DNA of 64,000 nt, from the NCBI RefSeq assembly GCF_900110865.1, contig NZ_FOFD01000001.1, positions 992,001 through 1,056,000 of the forward strand. The letters run 5' to 3'. Positions 50,492 through 58,398 of this stretch are shown piece after piece. Both the position numbers and the translations under genes were made by a program. The DNA comes from Natrinema salaciae (lineage in GTDB: Archaea > Halobacteriota > Halobacteria > Halobacteriales > Natrialbaceae). How positions within the stretch are numbered: position 1 is the stretch's first letter; every line of letters starts with the position of its first letter. Below the pieces are notes generated by a model that saw only the letters and a program-made list of their open reading frames with translations, had not been told where the DNA came from and did not search any database.

Positions 50492-51139
50492 ATGTCCGAA
50501 GAATTTGATTGGATTGAACGAGATCGAGGTATCTTGACCGAGCGCGACCGGGAGATCCTTCTCGGTAGAGCTGGCGAGAATCTCGATAAGAACGCTCAGA
50601 ATGTACGTCGGTATAATATCCGAGAACGGATCAAGAACGCTCTCTACGACTTCCACATAATAGCCCAGAACCTCCCTCTCGCAGACATCCAGCAGCTGTT
50701 TGAACCCGCCTACGACTGGTCGAGGGAGCGTCGACGGTTGGATGAAGAGGGGCGGACATCGACACCACCGGATTTAGATCAGTTGCTCTGGAGTTGGTTG
50801 TCCGTCTTTGAGTTCTTCAGCTACGGAATGTATGCTGGAGGAAAACAGGAGACGCAAGTCCTAATGCAAGGGCTTGTCGAGGGAGGTATTGAACGGGGAT
50901 ACCGTGAGTACCAGCACGACAACCTCCAGACGTATCGAAAGATCGATGTAGACCTCAGACTCAACTACGGGAATCTTGTACTGCGGAACAACTACCTACG
51001 GGGAATTCAGCAAGATTTGCCGTCAGAAACGTCGGAAATCGCCGAGGAGGTACTGCGACTTCGCCGACTGAGGAAAATCTCACAGGCAGACGCGTCTCGC
51101 TGGTTCGATGAATACGTCCGGAAACCGGAATTCGACTGA
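50492..51139 (+). CDS. Hypothetical helical protein (215 aa)
   Basis: The start GILTERDREILLGRAGEN with NVRRYNIRERIKNALYDFHI is a pattern I have seen in haloarchaeal proteins of unknown function. The rest is helical and Arg/Glu-rich. ATG 50492 follows an AT-rich promoter-like stretch (ATATATTAGC). It is convergent with the PIN-like gene. A two-gene defence or toxin unit is possible but the divergent expression argues against a simple toxin-antitoxin pair. Confidence 0.6.
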   Translation: MSEEFDWIERDRGILTERDREILLGRAGENLDKNAQNVRRYNIRERIKNALYDFHIIAQNLPLADIQQLFEPAYDWSRERRRLDEEGRTSTPPDLDQLLWSWLSVFEFFSYGMYAGGKQETQVLMQGLVEGGIERGYREYQHDNLQTYRKIDVDLRLNYGNLVLRNNYLRGIQQDLPSETSEIAEEVLRLRRLRKISQADASRWFDEYVRKPEFD

Positions 51140-51196
51140 GCGAATGCCCTCAATTTGACCACGGAATGCAGAATCCATAGTGATACGGCAGCCCGC

Positions 51197-52252
51197 TCAA
51201 TCAAGCCGCTCCTGCAGGAAAGCGATGAATTGCTCTGTATCGGTAAATACCTCTGTGTCAAATGTCTCACCAATATTGAACTTGTACAGCATCCCACCAA
51301 AGAACTGCTCGGTCACGACAACGTCGGCATAAGGGGCAGCCACGGCCAGTTGGCTGATGTCGAAAACGTCGTTGAAGTCGGGGCTGTTGTTTCTCCGAGC
51401 ATCGGCGGCAAAACACAGAGTTGCGTACGTATAGAACGCCGGGAACTGCTGGAAGAAGGCCTCGAATGACCGCTGATAGGGATCTGTCGCCACTATTTCT
51501 GCCGGGTGAAGTCCCAGTTCGAAAGCGTACTGCCTGAGGTCAGGCATCATTCGTTCGCCGAAGACATCAGCAAGGTATAGACTCCTGTCTTCATCACTAT
51601 CGAGATCTAACTCTCCCTCCGTCTCCTGAACGTTCTCCCGGTACCGTTCCTCGTACTCCTTCTTTTCCTCATTCGGAACCCCGGGAGCTTCCTCGCTCAG
51701 CGCCCGACTCTGGAGCAGCCGTCGGTTTATCTCCTCGTCTCTGAGTACCTTCTCGAACTCCTCCTCGAGACCTTCCGGCACCTCCATACCTCCCTCTGTC
51801 TTAATTTTCCAGTCGCCACCGACGTGGACGAGACCCTCTCCAAAGACGAACGACTGGGTGTCCAGCTCGGGCAGCAGCTCATGCCACTTACAGATGTAGC
51901 GCCGCACCTCGTGGTCAAACACGTCGAAATAGTTCCTGATAGAGAGGTTCCCAGACAAGTCCATCATTATGTCGAACAGTTCGGTCTTGAATTCCAGATC
52001 ACTCGCAGAGGTAGTTTCTACCAGATTCTCTATTGAGAACGGGTAGACGAAATTCAGTTCATCAGCGGAACGTTTGGCCAGCGTGTCGAGAGTAGTCGCG
52101 TCGGCGCCCACGGAATTCGCGGCCTCCCATGTTGCGCCCCAAGCCTTCTGATCGAAGTAGATGACAGTCTTGTCCGATAGGTCGGCAACAGCCTCGTTAT
52201 TGGGGCTCGCGACTGCATCGTCGATCAGCTCCTTTGGGATTTCCTCATCCAT
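51197..52252 (-). CDS. PIN-like domain protein (351 aa)
   Basis: The N-terminus has a strand plus acidic residue VIYFDQKAWGAT (D34), and the C-terminus VAAPYADVVVTEQFFGGML ends in a TEVFTD strand. These are the hallmarks of large PIN-like (VapC-fold) proteins of the IYLDQN...PYADVVVTE type. Between them lies a 200-residue helical and acidic insert. PIN domains are Mg-dependent RNases. Located in the provirus cargo zone with an unlinked 215-aa neighbour, it may be an RNase used against competing viruses. No antitoxin gene is adjacent in an operon. Confidence 0.65.
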   Translation of the reverse strand: MDEEIPKELIDDAVASPNNEAVADLSDKTVIYFDQKAWGATWEAANSVGADATTLDTLAKRSADELNFVYPFSIENLVETTSASDLEFKTELFDIMMDLSGNLSIRNYFDVFDHEVRRYICKWHELLPELDTQSFVFGEGLVHVGGDWKIKTEGGMEVPEGLEEEFEKVLRDEEINRRLLQSRALSEEAPGVPNEEKKEYEERYRENVQETEGELDLDSDEDRSLYLADVFGERMMPDLRQYAFELGLHPAEIVATDPYQRSFEAFFQQFPAFYTYATLCFAADARRNNSPDFNDVFDISQLAVAAPYADVVVTEQFFGGMLYKFNIGETFDTEVFTDTEQFIAFLQERLD

Positions 52253-52696
52253 AGTAGACCATATAGGTAGATTACTGATAGGTTTTGCCCGAGAGTAGAT
52301 GATTGTTGGGTGGCGTGCGGCTGCAGGAGTAATCTGACTTGCTAACAGAATGCGTCTGTCCTCAATTTCCTCGACCAGGGATATTGACTCCTAAACCTTA
52401 CTCCTCCAGATCGGCATTGATCACGAACCTCCGCTTCGTTTGGATCAACTGGAGATTTTTGTACGGAGATGGGAGTGGGGCGCTGTAATTTTTTGGTTCA
52501 GTCCCCTTGGGGACACCCGCCAAGGGGGCTTTCGCGCGAAGCGCGAAACGACCCCGCAGGCGTTGCGGTGCGATCGCGGCGATCGCCACAGCCATCCCTC
52601 GCCCTGATACAACTCAGGTTGTGAAAATCAGCGATTGATGAAAGTATAGTTGCGCAAACGAAACAGAGGGGTAGTGTTGCCACTACTCAGGCCGGT
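52253..52696. other. Non-coding region downstream of the second DUF7845 gene
   Basis: No coding frame. It shares anchors with 29955-30313: GGATCAACTGGA at 52442-52453, GGTTGTGAA at 52617-52625 and GTGTTGCCACT at 52674-52684. The last two are 57 bases apart start to start in both copies. Strong hairpins include TTTCGCGC-GAA-GCGCGAAA near 52530 and CCCCTTGGGG near 52502. Candidate origin or conserved RNA end. Confidence 0.55.
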
Positions 52697-54316
52697 TCAG
52701 CGGTCGGCGACCGCGCCGACGAATCCGGTTTCAGTCCCGCCGCCGGGAGTCTTCCAGGTCAGCTCCACGCCGCGGAGGTCCATCGGATCGTTCCCTGACT
52801 TCGACCACTTCTCGAGGGCCTCGCTGGCGATCGTCGCGACGTTCTCGAAGCTGTCCGACTTCAACCGGGAGAGTATCGTGTCGATCCGCATCCGTCGGGG
52901 CTCGCCGTTCTCGTCGAACTCGAGGTCGGCCCCGTTCTTCGCGAGCCACTCCTGGAAGGGAGAGGACTCGGCGACGTGATCGGCCAAGCCCATGATGTGC
53001 TGCATCCGATCGGCGTAGCTCTCGATCGCGTACTCGGCCGACTCGACGAGCGCCCGGAGTTCCTCGCGGTACTTCCGGGCCCGAAACGAGATCTCGCCCT
53101 GGTCGAGCTCGAGGACCTCGCCGAGATCGTTGATCGCTCGGTAGATCGTCGCGGGGTGTTTCCCCAACTCGTCGGCGAGGCCGTCGACCGTCGCACCGCC
53201 GTCGGTCGCGACGGTCTCCGTCACGTCGCGGGCAGTCTCGCCCATGTCCCGCAGCGTCGTCATCAACAGGTGGTCCGACTTCGCTTCGAGACGCGGCGTC
53301 GGATCTTCGTAGAGTTCGACCAGGTCGTCTCGAGCGACCGCGTCGAAATGGTCGTCAGCCACGTAAACGCCGCTCCCATCGGGTCCGAGCGGGATGTCTT
53401 CCCAGTGGAGCGCGTTCAACAATGTCTCCTCGATTTGCTCGGTCACTTCGTGACGATCGGACCACGCCCATGCCTCGCCGCCGTTCATCGACTTGTTCAC
53501 CAGGACCTCCACCTTCGGATGATACGACGGGTGATCTTTCGACACTGCGTCCGGATCGGCCAGCTGGTAGATCTCGAACTTCCGCCCGTAGGTGTGGCCG
53601 GGTAGCAACTCGCTGGCCGACGTGGGGTTCAAGAACAACCGATTCTGGTGGTTGACGATCTCCTGATTGTCGATGTGGAGTTCGGCCTTCACCCCCTCAA
53701 GGTCGGAGAGATAGTGCGCGACCTTCTGCAGTACACCGGCCGACGAGAGCTTTTCTGCCCACTCGCGACGAATCCGAACGTACCGCTCGTACGCCCACAT
53801 CCGGCTCGCCTCGTGGGGCTGCGTACGGAAGTACTCCGAATGAATCCGCTCGCCAGCGTGGTCGAAGATCGCCGCGAAGAACTCCGGCAGCAACTCGAGG
53901 CCGCGATCGGGTTCGATGTTGCTCGTGTGGAACTCGACGTCGACGCCGTCGACTTCACCGACCTGATTCTCCCACGGGAGTTGCAACCGCTCGCCGCTCT
54001 CCCAGTGGCGCATGTTCGGGAACCGCGGGCCGATGTTGTACGACGCCTTTCGCTCCCCGCGCCCACGGCCCTTAATATCCCACTCGTAGAGCCGCTCGGC
54101 GTTGATCCCGTCGGACAGCCGCGGAGCGAACCCCGACTTGCTGTAGCTCACCTCCAGGTGCCAGGGCTCGCCGTCGACCTCGGTCGTGATCTCGAGGTAG
54201 CCTTCGAAGGGCGGCCCGAGCATCACCGACGACAGCGCGTCGTAGGGCCCGCGGCCCCAGTCGGGCCACTTCCAGCGCCCCTCGATCTCGTGCGGCGTCG
54301 TCTCGACCTGAGACAT
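52697..54316 (-). CDS. DUF7845-type mobile-element protein (539 aa)
   Basis: DUF7845 blocks from the N-terminus (EGYLEITTEVDGEPWHLEVS, YSKSGFAPRLSDGIN, GERKASYNIGPRFPNMRHWE), a middle with RMWAYERYVRIRREWAEKL and SYHPKVEVLVN, and a C-terminal winged helix (GATVDGLADELGKHPATIYR). Unlike the 671-aa relative at 30314 it lacks the N-terminal zinc finger. ATG 54316 overlaps the DUF488 stop. It is the last gene of operon B and is followed by the conserved non-coding region. A replication-linked role is possible. Confidence 0.75.
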   Translation of the reverse strand: MSQVETTPHEIEGRWKWPDWGRGPYDALSSVMLGPPFEGYLEITTEVDGEPWHLEVSYSKSGFAPRLSDGINAERLYEWDIKGRGRGERKASYNIGPRFPNMRHWESGERLQLPWENQVGEVDGVDVEFHTSNIEPDRGLELLPEFFAAIFDHAGERIHSEYFRTQPHEASRMWAYERYVRIRREWAEKLSSAGVLQKVAHYLSDLEGVKAELHIDNQEIVNHQNRLFLNPTSASELLPGHTYGRKFEIYQLADPDAVSKDHPSYHPKVEVLVNKSMNGGEAWAWSDRHEVTEQIEETLLNALHWEDIPLGPDGSGVYVADDHFDAVARDDLVELYEDPTPRLEAKSDHLLMTTLRDMGETARDVTETVATDGGATVDGLADELGKHPATIYRAINDLGEVLELDQGEISFRARKYREELRALVESAEYAIESYADRMQHIMGLADHVAESSPFQEWLAKNGADLEFDENGEPRRMRIDTILSRLKSDSFENVATIASEALEKWSKSGNDPMDLRGVELTWKTPGGGTETGFVGAVADR

Positions 54317-54843
54317 TACGCACCTCCGGCCTCGGCGAAGTCGGCGAGCGTCGCATCCGGATCATCGTCGGGCTCGTCGTCACCGGTGTCGACGGGGATC
54401 GTCGACGGGTTCGGATGATGGACAACCTCGGTGTCTTCAAGTTGAGCGACGACCGCGTTCGCGAGCAACCGACGGTGACACCACCGGGCATCTTTTTCCC
54501 AGCAGACGAGCCAGATATCCCGCTCGCGAGCACGATCCGCCAGCTCCGCGATCACCGTCTGTGGGCCCGGTTGCTCGAGGGATTCGAGATACCGCCGCTC
54601 GTAGTCGACGGAGTTCCACGCGATCGCGGCCGGGTTCGGTTCGCCGTTTTCCTCGGCGGCCTCCTCGACGGCCTTGTACGCGTTCAGGAGATCCTCTGGT
54701 GGCGCAACGGCAGGGATGTTCCGATCGGTGACCCGTTTCACGAAGTCCCGCGGGTAGCGCACGACGCCGAATACGGCATCCTCGTCCCCGGGTTCGAACC
54801 TCGAGTTGAGCCCGCCGAAGTACGTCGTTCGGACGGTCACCAC
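54316..54843 (-). CDS. DUF488 family protein (175 aa)
   Basis: Family signature VCWEKDARWCHRRLLANA in the C-terminal half, and an N-terminal TYFGGLNSRFEPG with a VVRYPRDFV strand. DUF488 proteins are small alpha/beta proteins with two conserved Cys and uncertain function. Fully overlapped on both sides within operon B. It is absent from operon A and so is part of the extra module. Confidence 0.7.
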   Translation of the reverse strand: MVTVRTTYFGGLNSRFEPGDEDAVFGVVRYPRDFVKRVTDRNIPAVAPPEDLLNAYKAVEEAAEENGEPNPAAIAWNSVDYERRYLESLEQPGPQTVIAELADRARERDIWLVCWEKDARWCHRRLLANAVVAQLEDTEVVHHPNPSTIPVDTGDDEPDDDPDATLADFAEAGGA

Positions 54844-55358
54844 GAATCACCCACAGTTACCGACGGATCGACGCTCGCCGGATCGATCACGTGCGACCAC
54901 GCGAGTTTCGCGACCTCTTGCTCGGAGCGCGAGCCCCCAACCTCGTACCATCGGCCGGACAGCAGCTCGTCGACGAGCGTCGCCGGCACGATCGCGCGGG
55001 CGACCTGTGGCAGTCCCGGCCGCGGGAGGTAGACGACGAACAGGTACATCCCCGCCGTCTCGACCAGTCGCTCGTGGGCCGCTCGCTTGACGTAGAATCG
55101 ACCGCGAGTCGAACTATTCCCGTTGCTCGTCTCTATCTGACAGCCTTTGATCTCGACCGGAACGTCCGGTTCGACGAGGACGATTCCGTAGAACGGCAGC
55201 GACTGGCACGCCTCGAGGACGGCCGTCGTTCGGGCGTCGTGCCACGTCGCAGTGTGATCACTAATGTACTCGAGTTCGTCGACAACCTGGACGATCTCCG
55301 CCTCGAGCGCGTCGCCGCTGGCCTTCGAACTCTCGAGTTCTGACGCTCGAGAACTCAT
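54837..55358 (-). CDS. PD-(D/E)XK-like protein (173 aa)
   Basis: The core DVPVEIKGCQ (E-I-K) with upstream acidic residues, then RFYVKRAAHERLVE and strand GMYLFVVYLPRPG, is a restriction-like nuclease fold and resembles the provirus protein at 44346-44744. ATG 55358 overlaps the zinc microprotein stop. Together with the Dam-type methylase in the same operon it could form a small restriction-modification-like pair, but the nuclease may equally serve replication. Confidence 0.65.
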   Translation of the reverse strand: MSSRASELESSKASGDALEAEIVQVVDELEYISDHTATWHDARTTAVLEACQSLPFYGIVLVEPDVPVEIKGCQIETSNGNSSTRGRFYVKRAAHERLVETAGMYLFVVYLPRPGLPQVARAIVPATLVDELLSGRWYEVGGSRSEQEVAKLAWSHVIDPASVDPSVTVGDSW

Positions 55359-55474
55359 AGCGGTCCCTCCCGCGCGTCACGCACCGCGCGTGTACATTCG
55401 GGACAGAGACGCCGGAGTGCGTCGACGCGATCACCACACCGTTCGCACTCGTCGGATTCGACGAGTCGATTCAC
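55355..55474 (-). CDS. Zinc-ribbon microprotein in operon B (39 aa)
   Basis: GTG 55474. CERCGD...CPEC forms one zinc site; its counterpart in operon A is at 32435-32551. Overlaps both neighbours by a few bases. Confidence 0.65.
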   Translation of the reverse strand: MNRLVESDECERCGDRVDALRRLCPECTRAVRDAREGPL

Positions 55475-56316
55475 GCCGACTCACCACCGGTCGAACAGAC
55501 ATCCGCAAGCGTTCGCTGATTGAACTCACGCTCCGTCGACGGCTCGAAGTTCAGTATCAGGCGTTCGTTGGCAGTTTTCCCGTTTCCTGCAGCGGAGTGG
55601 GTAACCGTCCGCTCGACGATGTTCCACTCGTCGCCCTCGTACAGTCCTGGTGGGATATCCGTGTACGAGACAATGGCGTAGCCCTCGATTTCACAGAGCG
55701 TATGCTCAAGCGTGGTGTGATCAGCAGATGCACGATAGAGGTCTTCTTTCTCGTAGTACGGCGGGTCGAGGTAGAACGCTGTCTCGGGCGAATCGTATCG
55801 CTCGACGACGCTCTGGAAATCCTCATGGACGACAGAAACGCCACGGAACCGTTCTGCGACTTGCTGGATGCGCTCAGGAGCGTTAACCCAGTTTCTCGCG
55901 TTCCGGCTTCCCTTCTCATCACGTGGGCTCTCCCGTTTGAATCCGCTTTTACGCGAAACCTTCCCCGCATACTGACTATAGCGGAGAAACAGCCACTTCC
56001 CGGCATGCTCGATGTCGTCACTCGGGCGTTCGCCAGCGAAGAACTCGTCAGCCCACTCAGCATGAAGCTGTTCGGAAAACGGTGTATACCGGCACCATTC
56101 CGCAAGTTCGTCCGGACGCTTTCGAGCCACCCGGAAGAACGTCACCACGTCGCTATCCTTGTCGTTGAAGACCTCGACGTTGCTACGAGGCTTATTCAGG
56201 AGGACAGACGCGGAGCCGCCGAACGGTTCGACGTACGTAGTATGTTCAGGCAGGTGTTCAATTACCCACTCCGCAAGGCGGGTTTTCCCACCAATGTACG
56301 GGAACGCGCTTATCAC
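55471..56316 (-). CDS. Dam-type DNA adenine N6-methyltransferase (281 aa)
   Basis: Class-alpha (D12/Dam) order: SAM-binding PYIGGKTRLAEWV and YVEPFGGSASVLLNK, then ...VEVFNDKD, a target-recognition middle, and catalytic DPPYY in TAFYLDPPYYEKEDL. It is placed between the two microprotein genes, exactly where operon A has none, so it looks like an insertion into a conserved operon. It likely protects the element DNA or marks it against host restriction. The methylated sequence cannot be read from the gene. Confidence 0.85.
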   Translation of the reverse strand: MISAFPYIGGKTRLAEWVIEHLPEHTTYVEPFGGSASVLLNKPRSNVEVFNDKDSDVVTFFRVARKRPDELAEWCRYTPFSEQLHAEWADEFFAGERPSDDIEHAGKWLFLRYSQYAGKVSRKSGFKRESPRDEKGSRNARNWVNAPERIQQVAERFRGVSVVHEDFQSVVERYDSPETAFYLDPPYYEKEDLYRASADHTTLEHTLCEIEGYAIVSYTDIPPGLYEGDEWNIVERTVTHSAAGNGKTANERLILNFEPSTEREFNQRTLADVCSTGGESA

Positions 56317-56447
56317 GCCACTTCACCTCGATTCTCGAGCGCGCGGCGAACATCCTCATCAGTCGCCTGATGGGCTGGATGAGCGATGGGCGTCCCGCTC
56401 TCGACATCGTACAGCCGACTCGCGGGCACGAAGCCGGCTTCACGCAT
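56313..56447 (-). CDS. Microprotein in operon B (44 aa)
   Basis: ATG 56447. GFVPASRLYDVESGTPIAHP matches the operon A gene at 32548-32676. Its stop overlaps the methylase start (ATGA). Function unknown, conserved between elements. Confidence 0.7.
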   Translation of the reverse strand: MREAGFVPASRLYDVESGTPIAHPAHQATDEDVRRALENRGEVA

Positions 56448-56679
56448 CGGCCTCACCTCCGTGGCGGCCGGGCGAGGTTTCCGGATCTGGAATCCCAACG
56501 TCGATGCCAGCGGCGGAGCCGCGGCTCAGTCGCGCGTAGGAGTCACAGTCACCGCAGCGGTGGACTCGGTCGTCGTCGTCACCGAAGACCCGCCGGAAGC
56601 GGTCCGTGACGTGAGCGCCGCAGTGCTGGCACGTCGAGTGATTGACCGACGACCACGGGGCGACCGTCACGCGGACCAC
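56440..56679 (-). CDS. Zinc-finger protein, first gene of operon B (79 aa)
   Basis: CQHCGAHVTDRFRRVFGDDD followed by HRCGDC is a zinc site of DUF7563 style, common in haloarchaeal small proteins. It is the first gene after the tRNA end, counterpart of 32673-32912. The promoter of operon B must lie in the 60 bases between it and the attachment repeat, or in the tRNA region. Confidence 0.65.
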   Translation of the reverse strand: MVRVTVAPWSSVNHSTCQHCGAHVTDRFRRVFGDDDDRVHRCGDCDSYARLSRGSAAGIDVGIPDPETSPGRHGGEADA

Positions 56680-56738
56680 CCCCTGTTCAGACTATGTCGA
56701 GAATGCGAGAAAAGCCGCTCAGGGCTTTTTATTTCAAA

Positions 56739-56751
56739 TGGGGTCGGAGGG
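56739..56751 (+). repeat. attR-like end within tRNA-Trp (13 bp)
   Basis: TGGGGTCGGAGGG, the complement of the tRNA-Trp 3' end, is identical to 32979-32991. The tRNA gene stays intact after integration because the element carries the replaced bases. Confidence 0.75.
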
Positions 56752-56774
56752 ATTTGAACCCCCGATCTACTGAT

Positions 56775-56875
56775 ATCTCCGGTGCGCCTCGGAACTCCAG
56801 AGGGTCATCACACGAGCACTGATCAGGTGCCCGATCAGTATATCAGTCTGGAGTGTCGTCCCGGGCGCGTTGCCT
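56775..56875 (-). ncRNA. tRNA-Trp intron, probable box C/D guide RNA
   Basis: The intron carries a box C-like GTGATGA (complement of 56805-56811) and CTGA box D-like elements (in ACTGATATAC and CCTGATCAG). In haloarchaea this intron guides 2'-O-methylation of the same pre-tRNA; that role is known for relatives and inferred here. Confidence 0.65.
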
Positions 56876-56965
56876 CTGGAGTCAGCCGCCATGCCTGGCT
56901 TGGCCACGACCCCTCGAGTCTCAGTTGGGCTATCGGCCCTAAAGTGGTTTCGATTCAGAATCGCG

Positions 56966-57883
56966 TTACAGCCACGGGGCTCGGCCCGCCGTGTCCGTCC
57001 CGTCGTCGCCAGGATACGCGCCGGGCTCGGTCTCGGGATTGGGGTCGGTGTCGGCGTCGACCGCCGGCGACTCGTCCGCCTCGCCGCCGTCGGCCACCGC
57101 CCCCATCTGGGCGGCCGCGTCGTCTGCCCCCACGCTCGAGTTCGCGTCCGAATCCGAGCGGAAGGGGAAGTCGACGGCGAACAGGGCGGCGACGATCAGC
57201 GCGGCCAGCGGGGCTTGTCCGAACCCCATCCCGAGCAGGGACAGCGGGAGCAGGCCGAGGGCGACCGCGCTCCCGAAGCGGAACCGGTCGATGTCCATGT
57301 ACTCGCGCAGGTACGGGCCAGCGAGGGCGATGGTCAGCGCGAACGCCACCCCGATGGCCGCCGCCAGCGTCGCGTTGGCCACGAGTACCGGGTTGGTCAT
57401 CACGACGAAGTTCGCCCCCGAAGGGTCGACGCTCGCGACCAGCCCCAGCCCGATGACGACGACGGGGTTGGGGAGGTAGTCGCCGATCGTTGCGCTGGCG
57501 GTCTTGGCCGCGATGGCGGCGATCACCAGCGCCGCGAACCGCTCGAAGATGACGATGTCGAGCACGCTCTCGATCGCCGGTGCGAGCGCGGCCTGGACCA
57601 CCGCCAGCAGTATGAGCGGGATTCCGACCAGCAGGACGACCGTGGCCTGCTCGCGGGGCGTGCCGTCCATCTCCGCAAGGATCACGGCGACGGTCGCGCT
57701 GCCGCCGAAGATGAGGAGCCCGACCTGGATCGCGCCGAGCGGGTCGTCGAGCGCGCCGGCCAAAATTAGTGCGGGGAAGACGCCGTCGACTAACGGCAGC
57801 ATCATCACCAGCGCCAGGAGCCTGGCGTCACCCCCGACGATGCGCTCCATCTGGAGCGCGACTGGGTGCTGTGACGTACTCAT
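56966..57883 (-). CDS. DUF5794 family membrane protein (305 aa)
   Basis: Seven to eight hydrophobic helices in the first 235 residues (LLALVMMLPLVDGVFPALIL; ATVVLLVGIPLILLAVVQAA; TLAAAIGVAFALTIALAG) and an acidic, disordered tail rich in Asp/Glu/Gly/Ala. This is a haloarchaea-specific core family without known activity. ATG 57883. It shows the high GC of the host genome, in contrast to the island on the other side of the tRNA. Confidence 0.75.
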   Translation of the reverse strand: MSTSQHPVALQMERIVGGDARLLALVMMLPLVDGVFPALILAGALDDPLGAIQVGLLIFGGSATVAVILAEMDGTPREQATVVLLVGIPLILLAVVQAALAPAIESVLDIVIFERFAALVIAAIAAKTASATIGDYLPNPVVVIGLGLVASVDPSGANFVVMTNPVLVANATLAAAIGVAFALTIALAGPYLREYMDIDRFRFGSAVALGLLPLSLLGMGFGQAPLAALIVAALFAVDFPFRSDSDANSSVGADDAAAQMGAVADGGEADESPAVDADTDPNPETEPGAYPGDDGTDTAGRAPWL

Positions 57884-58398
57884 CGGTCAGGGTCGATGGC
57901 CATGACCCGAGGCCGGTGGGCGATAGGAGGGACGGTCCCGTACCAACTGGTCCACACACCAGTCGATCGCATTCGGGGAGGGGCCTCGCGCTGTGAGTTT
58001 CTGTGTAAAATTCCCGAAGGTGGCGACGGAGTCGAAGCTCGTCCGGCCAGCGGTTCGGGCGTCGGCTGCACTCACAGCGTACATACCCAAACGCACGAGA
58101 GGATTGTCAATAAACGTTGCGTGAGACAGGATTTCACGACCCGGCACTCTTTCGCCAGTAGCGGACAGATCCGGACGGGAATGCACAGATCCGGTTCCGA
58201 TCCGGGAACCCGTCGCGGCCGATCGCTTCACCACGTGACGCTCGAGCGACGAGTCACCGGTCCGGGCGACGACGGGCCGTGTGTGTGAGTGGCACTCAGA
58301 GAGAGAGAGCGGCCGAAACCCCCGGTTCGGGCCTCGTCAACCGTTCGCATCCGATTATATCTCGCAACGCTTTTGCCTCGGGGGTTCGGACGGTTTAC
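57884..58398. other. Intergenic region with guaB promoter
   Basis: No gene supported in 515 bases; long frames here have poor codon use. A TATA-like TTATATC at about 58354-58360 lies some 40 bases before the guaB ATG, at the usual archaeal distance for a transcript with a short leader. Confidence 0.5.

Larger units (their letters stand above)
56739..56913 (-). tRNA. trnW: tRNA-Trp(CCA) with a long intron
   Basis: The acceptor 5' half GGGGTCG (56907-56913) pairs with CGACCCC near 56740-56746, and the anticodon loop is CTCCAGA with anticodon CCA. The T arm is GGGGG-TTCAAAT-CCCTC with one G-U pair. Exon 1 covers 56913-56876 and exon 2 56774-56739, leaving an intron of about 101 bases between positions 37 and 38. 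Long tRNA-Trp introns at this place are known in haloarchaea. The gene is the integration target of the provirus. Confidence 0.9.
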
